Positions 1 to 11,800 of a stretch of 64,000 bases of DNA are shown here, piece after piece. A model generated the notes under the pieces. The model ran no database searches. It was not told the origin of the DNA and worked only from the letters and a program-made list of their open reading frames with translations. Made by a program: the position numbers and the translations under genes. Location: the NCBI GenBank assembly GCA_032358165.1, contig JAALGY010000039.1, positions 1,364,001 to 1,428,000 on the forward strand, given 5' to 3'. Numbering within the stretch: position 1 is the stretch's first letter; each line of letters begins with the position of its first letter. The DNA comes from Diplosphaera chodatii (lineage: Eukaryota; Chlorophyta; Trebouxiophyceae; Prasiolales; Stichococcaceae).

Positions 1-2209
1 TGCTACTGGATCAAAATCCTGCACAACCGCAGGTCCCAGGTCCTCCAGTCGCAGCTCCGCATGCAGCACCGCTGCAGGATCGTGCGCTGTCGCCCTGCTT
101 GCGGCGGCGGCGGGAGTGAAGGGCGCTCTAATGGGCACCGCCCCCGCTGTCAACAGGCCACCCAGTGGCAGCGCCGCTGTGCCAAGCAGCTCAGCATCTG
201 GCAACCTGTACAACACGGGCACATATGAATGCACTGTGCGATGAAGCCTCACTTGCGTTGGAAATGCCGCGTCGTCTGCAGCAACACCAGAGATGTGCAC
301 CCACATCATCAACACAGAGCCCACCCTGCGGCACCGGAGGCTTGGTGGCGCCACAGCTGCACCAGCAGCGTCGCGGCAGCCGCCAGCGCCGCTGCCAGCG
401 CCAGCGGCTTGGCGCAGACCTGGGCGTTCAACGTGTGAGGCATGGCGCTGCTGTGCTGACCTGCCGCACAGCTGGGTGCTGCACCTGCATGCGGTGTTAC
501 GTTTGCTGATGGGGACCGGACGACAATGCCATCGTCCACCTTCGTTAATGAACATGTGCACTTCCACTGGAGGCCTGCACGTCAGTGGTTGAACTGCTGG
601 AGTTTAGTAGGTACCTTGCAGCATTGGCCGCTCAATGCATGCGGACAGAAACCCATGCCTCATATCACAAATGCACCTCGTATGCTCGCAGGAGGAAGCA
701 TGCGGAGGAAGAAGGTGCCATCTTGCGACTGTGGCTGCAAGACCAGCTGCTTCACGGCCACTCGGATCTGCAGGCAGCGCTCCTGTCCGCTCTGTGCTGA
801 GGCAGTCGATAGTGCCATCATACACGGAGATGGGTTTGCACAGCACGGCGCGTCACAACAGCATGATGTTATATTGCTGCAAGTCCTCAGGAAGTGGACG
901 ACTGCCAAGCGGCAAAAGCGTAATGCTGCACAGGCAAAACGCGCGCCACTGCTCCGAAAGCGTGTACTGGGGATCCGAAAGCGCAGCCACGCTCGGGACT
1001 GTTGCGACCTGCCGAGAAGTGCGCATTGTTGAAATGCCAATGTAACCCTACACAGGAGTTAAGCAACAGTCAATCACGCTAGCAAACGCGTGGCAAGTCT
1101 CAAGAGTTGCATCGTAAGATACTGCAAGCAGTTCGGCACACGCTGCTGACTGTAAACGAGCTGTTTAGCAGCGGAGAAGCTCAGGCAAAAGTTTCTCCCG
1201 CCCGCCCTCCCCTTTTCTGGTTCAAAGAGCATTTGCGTGCAGCAGCGCGATCGGTGGAACGTTCACCTGTTCGCGATCGTCGAGGTTGCACCTTTGCTCT
1301 CCGGGCTCTGTACTGCCTGTACGGAGATGTCGGGAATCAGTGAGGGGGGGTAAGGTGTAGGTTCCTAAATCAGGAGCCTCGCATCTTAACACGCCAATAT
1401 CTTAGGGCTAAACAGCTCAGCAGTTCAGCAAAAGACATTTCTGCATCAACTGTGACCGATCTGCTGATGCACGCAGTCTCATGCTTGCGTGCAATTCAGT
1501 CATGCTTACAAGGGCCGCAGCTTGGTCAGCGAGTGCAGCACGATCGCTAGCAAAAACACAGGGCGGATTGCGAAAGGTGACGCACCCACTGCATTTTCAG
1601 CAGCTTGCGTCACTACCCAAAGCACGACAGGCTGCATCACTGCATTTCCATGGCTGCATGCACACAAACTTATGGAGCTGTATACAACCAACGCAGCACA
1701 TGCTGGCCAGCCCTCCTGCTGCATGTGGCATGGGCGCATGCATGTATGATGCTGTGGGTCAGATGGCGACGTCATAAGTTCTGCACATGGACACTGTGCT
1801 CAGAGGCGTACATAAGCACAGGTGCGGGACAAACTCATGTTGCATGTGCAGGGCACACACAGCGTTGCACATTGCACACAGCTCGCCACGACCAGCAGCG
1901 TCACGGGAGCACGTCCCAACACCACCGCCACTCGCCGGGCGACGCTCATCGGCATCAGTGGCGGAGCTCTTGGCGCCGCGCCTGCATCAGCAGCGGTTGC
2001 AGCGCAGCAGGAAGCAGCGGGAAACAGATCCACCAGCGGCGCTGCGAACATGCCAGAGACGCCAGAAGGTGGTCGATTGTCTCGTTGTTCATCTGCATGA
2101 TGAGGCGCAGCATACATAGCTGTCTTGCATTGTCGGGTAAGATGAAACAAAAGCACAGGTAGGGCACGGTGGGCATCTGTTGGTCATCAGTTGGTGTTCA
2201 CCTGCAGGC
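1..2209. other. No confident gene; two weak transit-like stretches
   Basis: No chain of exons with consistent splice phase could be built here. Two + strand stretches, about 338-440 and 1890-2075, read as Ala/Ser-rich peptides following Arg-Arg (for example RRATLIGISGGALGAAP at about 1934-1984), the look of a plastid or thylakoid-lumen targeting segment. They also resemble each other weakly at nucleotide level. They may be an exon of an unresolved gene or a decayed duplicate. The rest has the lower GC and TGCA-rich texture of introns and spacers in this window. Confidence 0.3.
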
Positions 2210-5200
2210 ATGAGCCGCGGCGGCTCGCCGTGGGTGTGCCGCACGTGCGGGCTGCAGTACACCGCGAACGAGGAGCCGCCAGAGAAGTGCAAGACCTGCC
2301 TGGACGAGCGGCAGTACGTCGGCGCCGATGTGAGTGGCAGCAGCTGCAGATTAGCAATGCATTTTGTCAGGCTGCTATAGCCGCTCTACAACCGTGTGCA
2401 GCACCTCATAGTGCTGCTGCAACACAAGCTACTTGATCTATATATCTGGCCTTCGTGGCAACTGCGAGCTTGGGACATATCCGCCTGCATGTTCTACGCT
2501 TGGTGCACCAGCTCACCTCATGCTTCTGCCAGGTGGACATAGGCAGCTGTTGTACACCTCTCAGCAGGCTGCAAAGGCATGGTACAGATGGCGAAGGTCT
2601 TCGACAGCAGCAGTCTTTGTCATCATGACAGCCATGACAGCCTTGCAACCTACAAAATCCTCCTTGTTTGCAGGGGCAGGAGTGGACGACGATCGAGGGG
2701 CTCATCGAGGAGGGACACCACAACAAGATCGAGGAGATTGAGCCAGGTGATTATTCTGAAGGGTGCAGCAGGTGGCAGTCAGTGGCGGCGAGTACAGATG
2801 CACACATGCTGTGTGTTTGCGGTTAGGATGCACGCATTGTGCTGCAATACTGTACAGAACTGCCGCACGCGGTGCCGAGGTGGCAAAACACACACCTGAT
2901 CGTCCAGTCCCACATTCACTTCTCATGTGTTGATCATCTTGCTGGGCCATGAGGCGAGCCTGCACTCAAGAGGGACATGTTGCACATGACAGCTGCTTCT
3001 CAGCTATGAAAGTGCTGTGGCCAAGGCAGTCACCGAGCTGTAGTCTCATGTGTCCCTCTTGTAGTTTTCGGCAAAGCTCTTGGGGCCCAGCATTATGGGG
3101 TATCATGATGTCCAGCCATTTGGCTCTAGTGTATGGTGCAGCTTGCTGACATCAACTCCTGCTGGAGCTGCTGGCCTCACCTGCATCACTTGCAGGCTCC
3201 TGGTCAACGCTGCATACAGAGAGTGTTGTTGAGGAGGGTGCGATGTGCATGTTGCTGCAGGGCTGACAGGCATTGGCACGGAGCCATACTTTGGCATCGG
3301 GCAGCGCGCCATCCTTGTGCAGACGCCAGAGGGTGGGCCGACAGCATGTCCATATGCGCTAGCTACTAGCCATAGCACATATGCTCGTCCGCGCTCTCCT
3401 GGTTCTTGCAGGTTATGTTGTGCACTGACTGCAGTGAGTGAAAACACCTGCTTGCTGCGGTGGGCTTCTCTGGTACGGCCTGCACTGTGGGCTGTGTATG
3501 CCCCATTGCCAGCTGACCAGGATGTCCTCCGCAGCCAGACTCATTTGGGAAGACGCGGCAGAGTTGCCGTGTCAGCTTTCAGTCTGCTGAGGGTGATATC
3601 CATGACGCTGGTTGCAGGCAACATCCTGTGGGACTGCATCACGGTGCTCGACCAGGCAACCATCGAGGTGGGTGTCTCTTCCTGATGGAGGCACACCATC
3701 ATCCCACCATTTGAACTCTGCATATGGTCAACCTACGAAACTCATGGACCAGGAGTGATAGCAGTGTTTGCTGGCAGTGCATCAACTACACGATCTCACA
3801 TGGTGTTGCAGCCGGCCACGCATCTTGATACAACGATGACATAGCCTGCAGGCGGTGGAGAAGCTGGGCGGCATCCAGGCCATCGTCATCTCGCACCCGC
3901 ACTTCTACTCCGCCATGTGCGCCTGGGGCCTGCGCTTCGGCGCCCCCGTGTACGTGCACGAGGTGGGAGCTGCTGCTGCAACACCGTGACCTCCATCACG
4001 CTACGGCGCCTCTGCATCATTTGGCACGGGGTGTGGGCTGAGCTGGAGAAGAGCTGCCACCTCGGCTTCAATTGCAGGGCAACATGGTCCTCCTAATGAT
4101 CTGGCAGTACTTTACAGTTGCATATGCACCGTCAAACATCTGTCAAGTCTTGACCGATGTGATCGGCAAAACGTGCCTCCTGCATGCAGTGGGACAAGGA
4201 GTGGGTGACGCGGGAAGATGGGGAGGTGCGCTACTGGTCCGGCGACGAGTGCAAGCTGTTTGGCGGCTGCACCGTCTACAGGCGAGCAGCCAGCATGTGA
4301 AATCAGCACATATGTTCATGGCTGCCTGTGCCGATTTGACCAGCATATGGCACCAGCGTCGCCTGTGCTCGCATGCAACAGTGCATATGTGGTGAATGGG
4401 CGTGGGGCATGGTGCTTCCTGCTTCCTGTTGCACAGGCTGGGCGGGCACTTCCCAGGCAGCGCCATCCTGCACATACCCAAGACACAGGAGGGCAAAGGT
4501 GAGCAGCAGCGTTACTTCCTGGACGTGAGCTGTTGGCCAGAACCCCTGCATGTGGCAGTGTGACATCTGCTGAAAGTGGGGTTTTTGGTAATCTGCAGCG
4601 GTGGCCCTGAGTGGCGACACCATCCAGTGCACGAAGCGCACCAACTTCGTCAGCTACATGTACAGGTGCTGCTGGCTGTCATCTCATGCACTATACTCGT
4701 GGCACTCGTCAACTCCTGCTCTCATTACTTGCCTCGCATGCATCACAGTGCCGGGCACAACGTTGAAGGCCTCAACCAGCATGCCGGCACAGCTGTGGTC
4801 CATGCACAAAACAGATGCCACAGCAAGATCATGGTGATGACCTTGGCTCCGCTGTGTGTGCAGCTACCCGACCTACATCCCTTTGCCGTCATCTGAGGTT
4901 CAGCGCATCAAGTACGAGCGACCACATGCATGCCACATGTAGTGCAGATGCCAGTGCAATCTAGTGTGTAACCACTGCTGGCTGCTTGTTGACTGCTTAC
5001 CTGGGCCCTGTGCGTGTATCACTGCACTGCTTGACATGTGTCACTGGAATTCACCTGCTCTGGAGGCTATCTGCAAGACCTTGCAAATTGTGAGTATCTC
5101 ATGTTGATTGATTTCCGCAGGGAGCGGCTTGACCAAGTGCCGCACTTTGACAAGATCTACGGCGGCTGGTGGACCACAATGGTACGCCTTCTCGGTGGAG

Positions 5201-5398
5201 TTTCAGGCTGGGGAGTATGCCTGTTACTGGTGGTGTGTTGTCAGTCACCCTGTACAGCGACGGACATACATGATGTAGGTGCTGGAAAACGGGCACCAGA
5301 TTGCCGTGGAGGGTGCGGAGCGTGTGCTGGCGGCCCTAGAGGGTAAGTACATCCGCAGCTACCCTTATGCTGGGTACGACGTGGAGCACCGTCACTAG
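2210..5398 (+). CDS. MBL-fold metallo-hydrolase-like protein with N-terminal zinc ribbon
   Basis: Eleven exons give 291 residues with every junction in frame: 2210-2329, 2674-2746, 3261-3332, 3618-3667, 3852-3962, 4190-4281, 4437-4498, 4599-4665, 4864-4911, 5121-5181, 5279-5398. The N-terminus has four Cys (C10, C13, C27, C30) in two CxxC pairs, a rubredoxin-like zinc ribbon. The body follows the metallo-beta-lactamase fold: a strand and loop with SHPHFYS at 119-125, then GGHFPGSAI and a late LSGDTI strand, as in the plant metallo-hydrolase/oxidoreductase family. The canonical HxHxDH metal motif is not intact: it reads HPHFYS, without the Asp-His. This is known in that plant/algal family, so chemistry cannot be assigned. 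The intron after 4281 uses a GC donor. The start is the first ATG before the zinc ribbon. The substrate is unknown. Confidence 0.85.
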
Positions 5399-5876
5399 GG
5401 CTTAGGCGCCAGCAGGGTGACATGGGAGACCTTGTACAGGAGCAAACTTCTGAAGAACAGGGTTGGGTGTTTCGGGTGTGCTATCAGAACAAGTAACATG
5501 TGGAAGGATGCTGAGGTTTGCTTGTGGGGGAGTTCGTTATGGAAGCCGTACTTGATGAACTAGATGCCATGGGACGATGCAAGGAATACATGCTGTGGGA
5601 CGTTGACTCTCTGGGACGTTGACTCTCTGGCGAGGTACCGGGCATTTACTTGCTAGGCTTGAAGAACCTTGCAGTGCTATTCTATTGTACTGAGAAGTGA
5701 GTATGAGCATTTCTGACACGCAATCAACACCAGCTGTCAAGAGGCAGCGGCACCATCCAACATGCAGCAGGAGGCATCCTAGACGCCGACATGGTCAAAT
5801 GGCTCAATCACATAGTCTCTTGTGCCTCAGCTGCTGCCTGTTGCTGCTGCCTCCAGCGAACAGCGAGTGCGGCTGC
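5399..5876. other. Spacer between convergent genes
   Basis: This is the 3' side of both the MBL-like gene and the kinesin gene. It contains a perfect 16-bp tandem duplication at 5596-5627 and otherwise nothing recognisable. Confidence 0.5.
5596..5627. repeat. 16-bp tandem duplication
   Basis: The unit TGGGACGTTGACTCTC occurs twice in direct succession in the spacer between the convergent MBL-like and kinesin genes. Confidence 0.85.
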
Positions 5877-8800
5877 TCATTGTGACAGCCGCACTGCAGA
5901 GGTCGTCCAGACAGGCACCACTTCTGTCGGCTCTGGTGCCAGATGTGGTGCACGTGCATCCGTCAGAGCAGCTGGCGCCTGCATCTCGCTGCTGTCGCTG
6001 ACGCCCTCAGCAGCAGGGACGGAAGCTGATGCATCTGCCACTGGCCCAGCTGCTTCACACGTGTCAACCGCTGCTGCTCTATCAAGATGGCTGGACTCCA
6101 AGCCAACGGGCGCTGAATCCTTGGCAACATCAGCAGCTGCATCAGAGGGTGCTGATGCGAGCGCAGATTGTGATCTGGTATCATCTGCACCGTCGGCTGC
6201 AATTTGGCCAGCATCAGCTGCAGACGATATGTCCAGTGCACTAGATGCCAGGCTGCCATCATGTGGTATAAGCAAGGCATCTGGCAGTCCAGTGGCCAGT
6301 TGCTCCTGCGGCGTGTCAGCAGCTGCTGGCAGTGTGACAAGGACTTCAGGCTGCTCAGGCAAACTGTCGTCGTTGGGCAAGGGCTGCGCTGCATCCAGTT
6401 GATGATCCGCAGCCGCTGCTGCTGATGCTGCCACGTCAGCTGCTGCTGCACTGGGCGGTGCGCCGTCGGCTGTGCCGCCATCATGCGCAAGGGAAGCGGC
6501 GGAAGCAGCGGATTCAGGAGCAGCAGAAGCGTCGCCGGCGGGTGTCTGTACAGCCGGGGGTCGCTGCCGTGCATGGCGGGTCGGCGGCCTTGTCGGTGCC
6601 CCTGGGGTGCATAATATTCCCATCGTGAGTTGGAGTACGCTCACAGTTGCACACGTTGTTCACTTTGCCTGCGGAGGATGTGGCTACTATGGCCTTATAC
6701 AAGTGGGGCCGCACCTACTGCCGAGGGCGTCAGCAACCGGCTGCTGGCCAGCGCCGCCGCGACATCACCATCCTCATCGGAGTCTGCCACTGGCGGCCTC
6801 CCGCTACGCAGGGCATCCGGCTGAGGGCTGATGGCAGGCCCCGCTGCAAGGTCCGGCTCACCCACTGCAGCAGTTCCGCTGCCGCCTGCCAGGCTGCCTG
6901 TCTCCGCAGCAGCTGCTGCTGCGGGCGCAGCGGTGGTGGCGTCTGCTGCGGCGGCGGCGGCGGTGGGAGGCCGTGTTGCCGGCAGCGGCGGCAGCTGGGG
7001 CAACCCGTGCTTGTCCTGCTCCTCCAGCATCCTGCATGATAACGACTGGACTCAGACATGAGACCCCGCTGAGGCGCCACCATGGAGCCCGTGTCTCCGT
7101 TGGCTCATCCTCGCGGCCGGCTGTCCGGTGCGCATACTCTCTCCGTCTGCGTGAAGCGCCATAGTGGCTTAAACCCTAAACCCTGCTCCTCTGCTGGCTC
7201 GCGCCTTGCTGCAAGGTGAGTCCTGCGCGCCTGTTGAGCAGGCGGCCGTCGGATGAGGACGCGAGGAGGCTGGACTCAAGGATCTCCAGCCGCGAGCGCA
7301 GCCAGTCCACCTCGTCCAGCGCGCCTGTGCGCTATGCAGACATGCATCAGATGCACGCAGCTTGAAGGTGCATCAGCAGTGTCGTTAGTGGGAGACTGGG
7401 GCACAGTCTCCAGCATGTAGGATGGGTCTGAAGCAGCTGAGGACGGAACTCACTTCTGTACTCCCGGGCGTTGGCAGCGCGGCCGCCGGTCCGCATCTGG
7501 TCCACCTCCTCTGCCAGCCGCTCATTCTCCTGCGCCGGTGCACAAGGTCCTCATACATCAAGGGGTTGGTGGACGACTGGAATGCTGAATAGCTCATGTG
7601 CGCGTGCCCGCATGCGCTGACATGGAGAGCAGCTCACGGCACGACAGCGGAGCAGCTGCTCAGCAGTGGAGCATGCAATGTTGAGGGTGGCTGGGCAGGC
7701 TGTGCAGGCGTGAGGGATGAGCGTCAGGAAGCAGGAAGCGGCACCTGGCTGAAGCGCTCCACTAGCAGCTGCGTCTCCTTGAGCCGCGACACCACCTCCT
7801 CCTGCGTGCACCTGCCCCTTGGACATCTGCTTTTCACTGTTGTCCGTGTATTGCCTGGCAGGTGGTGATGTCAATAGAAGGGCCTCACTGTGCTGCGATG
7901 CAATGCTCACAAATGGCTGGCCTTTGTTGTGCTAGTGACCAAAAGCAGTGCGGTACAACTTCAGCGCGCAGCCCATTCCCATACTTTGACGTGGCCAGCC
8001 CAGCTCACCGGCATGAATGCCGTGTCAGCAGCCTGCACAGCAGCAGCAACGAGCCCTGCAGCAGCGGCCGCAGCCACGCCCCCCGTCGCAGGAACCAGGC
8101 CGCCCTGCATCCCACCCTGGGGCGGGTCCGCGCTGGTGGCGCGGCTCAGTGGCCGTGCTCCTGAAGCGCCAGCGGGCAGACCTGAGCGCAGATACACGGC
8201 TGCTAGGACAGGTTGTTCCTGTACAACCCGGACACATCTGCTGCGAAACAGGATAACAAAAGGCGGGAGCTTCTGATAGGGCCAAGATGGCACTCTGCAC
8301 CAATGCTCCGGCAACCTTCATGTGGAGCATAGTGCAAGCTCACCGTGTGATGTGCCCAGGCGGTCGGTCAGCAGCCGTGCACTCGGGGGCCGCCCCTCCG
8401 GCACGTCGTCATGCGACAGCGCCACGATGCCAGTTGCCTGTTCCAACATCGGACATCTCAAAGGAGCACTCACCTCCTCGTGCTCCCGGGTTTGATTGCC
8501 GTGTGTGTGACTGTCAGTCTGAGGGCTCAAGGCTCCTCATTGTGCAGGGTTTTGCAGGGAGCTGACCTGGCGGGCGTGCCCGGTGAGCGGCGCCCCCCCT
8601 GGAGCGTGCGCCTTGGCGAGCGGCGAGTTGTGCAGCGGCCCCGGGCTGGCGGTCCGCGGCCGCGCCGCCGCCGCAGCCGCCGCGGATGCTGCCGCCACTG
8701 CCGGATTGGGCAGCGGTGCACCGGCCGCATCTGCGGGCGACGGCTGCTGTGGCTGCTGTTGTGGTGGGAGGCCGGGGCCGCTGGCGGCAGCGGGGCTGGC

Positions 8801-11800
8801 CGCCAAGGACGGCAGCATGCCAGGCAGCTGCGGCGCTGAACTCGGAGAGCCTGGTGGCAGCGTGACCTGCAGGACATTCGGCACTTGGTTAGGTTGTTGC
8901 TCCGTGAAAGCATGGCTGCACGCTCTGACAGCACAGAATCGTTGACTTGTAGGTGTCTGACAGTCAGGGCATGTCAGCAACCTTGTTTTGCGGTTGCTCA
9001 CCCCAGCAGAGGCGGCGCTGGCCAGCGTCTCGCTGCGCAGGTGCTCGTTCTCCGACCGCAGTGCGTGCACCTCCCGCCGCAGCGCAGCAATCGTCGCCTC
9101 CTGAGCGTCAAGCTGCACAGCACACGAAATGGTATTCTGTGTTGAGTATAGGCCTAGAACAGGTGCCAGCACCCCAGCTGGGTGTTTTCCTGATGCACGA
9201 GTGTACTGCCTGAGCAACAGGCTTCACAGCCACACAACTGCACCAGGTGGGACTGCTGCACATATATAGGTCCCACAGCAGGAGCCAGAGCCTGTAGATG
9301 TCCTCTGCCCACTGACACCTGAACGGCGGGGCGATTCCGGATGTTCTTGGCGCGTGTCGCGTAGCTCAGCGTGCTGAGCGTCTCCTCCACCGCCGAGGAC
9401 GCCGGGCTGCAGCAGGCGATCATCAGCGCAAGAGCCGAGCCACCCTGTAGGACATTGGCAACAGCTGACTCAACCAGGAACATTTGAACCGCTTGTGGTT
9501 GGCAACCTAGCAGGTAGGACGATGGTCAGATATGAGGTATGCAGCCGGACTTGTTGCTGCCAACATGATAGCATCTGTAAAATTAAGCGCTCCCACCAGT
9601 GAGTCCATCAGCAGCTTGGTCAGCTTGGAGTCGCGGTAGGGGATGTGCAGCGGTGGCTCACTGGCGGAGCGGCCAGCCATCAAGCTCTCTGCCAGCGCGG
9701 AAATGACCTGCATGCAGGTACTTACTCGAGAACCGTTCAACCTGCCCGTGTATTCAGCATTCACATGCCCACGTGGCAGCACAACAATAACAGCCTGTGT
9801 GTGTCAAATTGTGCACATACATGCTGGCAGCAGGCTGTAAGCAGGTCACTAGTGGCCGCCCGCCTTGCCCAGCGTGAAGAGGGAGCGGTTGATGTTGGAT
9901 GTCTCCTTCAGCATCTCGCCGGACGACTTGGTGTCGCGCAGCCGCTCCGACCCCGCCAGGTCCACGAAGCTGATTTTTCCGTGCCGCACGTGCCCAAAGT
10001 CTGGGTCCTGCGCTGTTGGGATACTGCTGAGCAGCCTGTGGGCTCGTTGCTGCATGCAGCTGGTTTTTTGTTGGCCTTGACATGACTGTGTTCGTAAGCT
10101 GCAACCAGTAGCAGCATGCAGCCGCTTATGCCCCGCAGCGCAGGACAGCTACACAGCAGCATAGTCAGGATGGTCACCTGCGCGCTGGTGGGACTGGACT
10201 CGATGTACACCGTCATGATGGAGTGGGAGCGCGACGACTCCAGGTTGAGCTCGTGGCTGCCGACGCGGCGGTGTGTCATGCCACGGCTGATGACCTGGGC
10301 ACACACACAGCAGCCCAGATGAATCCAGAATCTGCATACATGTCCCCTATGGCATTGCAGGCTGGCTGTAACGACACTCTGCGCTTGTACATGCATTGTT
10401 TCTGCAAGCTATCGATCAAACAGTCACATCACCGAAATAGCTTTGCAGGTTTAGTGCTAACATGCATGCGGTGCATGCATGCAGCCAGATGTGCACAATT
10501 ACCTTGTACATGTCCTGCAGCGCGGGCGCGGGCACTTTGGCCAGCTCCGGCACGTGGAAGCCGTGCCCCGGGTCCCACCGCACCGCCAGCTGCGCGCGGT
10601 TGTTGTAGCGGATCAGGTCGTGCAGGCCCTCGTTGTAGATCTCGCAGTAGCTGGCCCTGCAGATGACGCATCAACATCAAGCAGAGATGGCAGCTCAGAC
10701 GGCAGCAAGTCTAGGAGAATACATCAACAAGTTGCCTTCATGTGCCTGGGCTGCAGCTGGTCACATCAGTGTCAAGTTTTATGAGCGCTCACTTGAGATC
10801 GTGGGTGGCGCCTGTCATGCCACTGCCAACCCGCTCGTACAAGTACTGTACTGCCAGACTCACAATGCCGTCCTCTGCATCACCTGCAGCCGATATCAAG
10901 TGAGCAGTGTCATGGCCACCCCAGCAGCGCCAGCGCCGCGTCCTCCATGTATGAAGGTCATATGCTGCAAGCGAACATCAGCAGGCACTGGCAGCTGGAC
11001 ATGCAGCAGTGGGGGTTGGGGGCAGGTGGTGCGCACCCACATACCCCTCTTCATCGATGACCTCCTCCCTGCCAGACATGGTGAACCTGCACTCACCAGA
11101 TATCCGAGGGTCAAGCAAGTGCCCAAGCCGGGATTGATTCGAGAACAGGCTCTTGCCTCATGAGGCTGTTGCACCCATAAGCATGCAAGCTGGGTGATCG
11201 GGTCAGTGCTGCACGATTCCCTACCAAGCCTCATGCACCATGGTGCAGGCTTCTGTTAGCAGAATGCAGAGAGAACGTGTCACATTATGGTCAAGGGCAT
11301 GGCAGGGCATAATCAGGCCCCTGACTCACGTCTTGCCGCTGCCGGTCTGGCCGTACACCATGATGGTGACATTGAAGCCCGACAGCGCGGCGTCAATGAG
11401 CTGCGTGATTCCGCACATGCGCATGACATCCATCTGCGTGTGAACAAGCAGCGATTAAATGCCTTGGGTTGCTCTTTGTCTATTGTCAGAACCTCATGGT
11501 GTCGGTGCAGTGGGGCAAGCGCTAGAACAAGGACCATCCTGTTGCATGTCACACGTCTCGTGCGAGCAAGCAGTGCTCATGCAGAATGGAGGCACATGTG
11601 TGGTGGGTCAACTGCTGGCAGCCATGCCGCGAACCCTGACATACCTGGCCAGCGGCAGGTCCCAGGCACCCGTGGAAGCTAAAGTCATGCGCAGAGGGCG
11701 GTCCGCCTTTCTCACCAGCCGTCATCACCTGCGCAGAGAGGCATGGTGCATCGCGAGCTGCTGGCTGGCACTGCATGCGGCCTGACGGTGGACGGATGGA

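Noticed and set aside
5791..6402. A 203-codon open frame on the plus strand
   Set aside because: It is the mirror of the acidic kinesin tail exon on the minus strand, which joins the upstream exons in phase.
7168..7186. Interstitial telomere array
   Set aside because: Barely two units of CCCTAAA, inside an intron. Chance or a telo-box is more likely.
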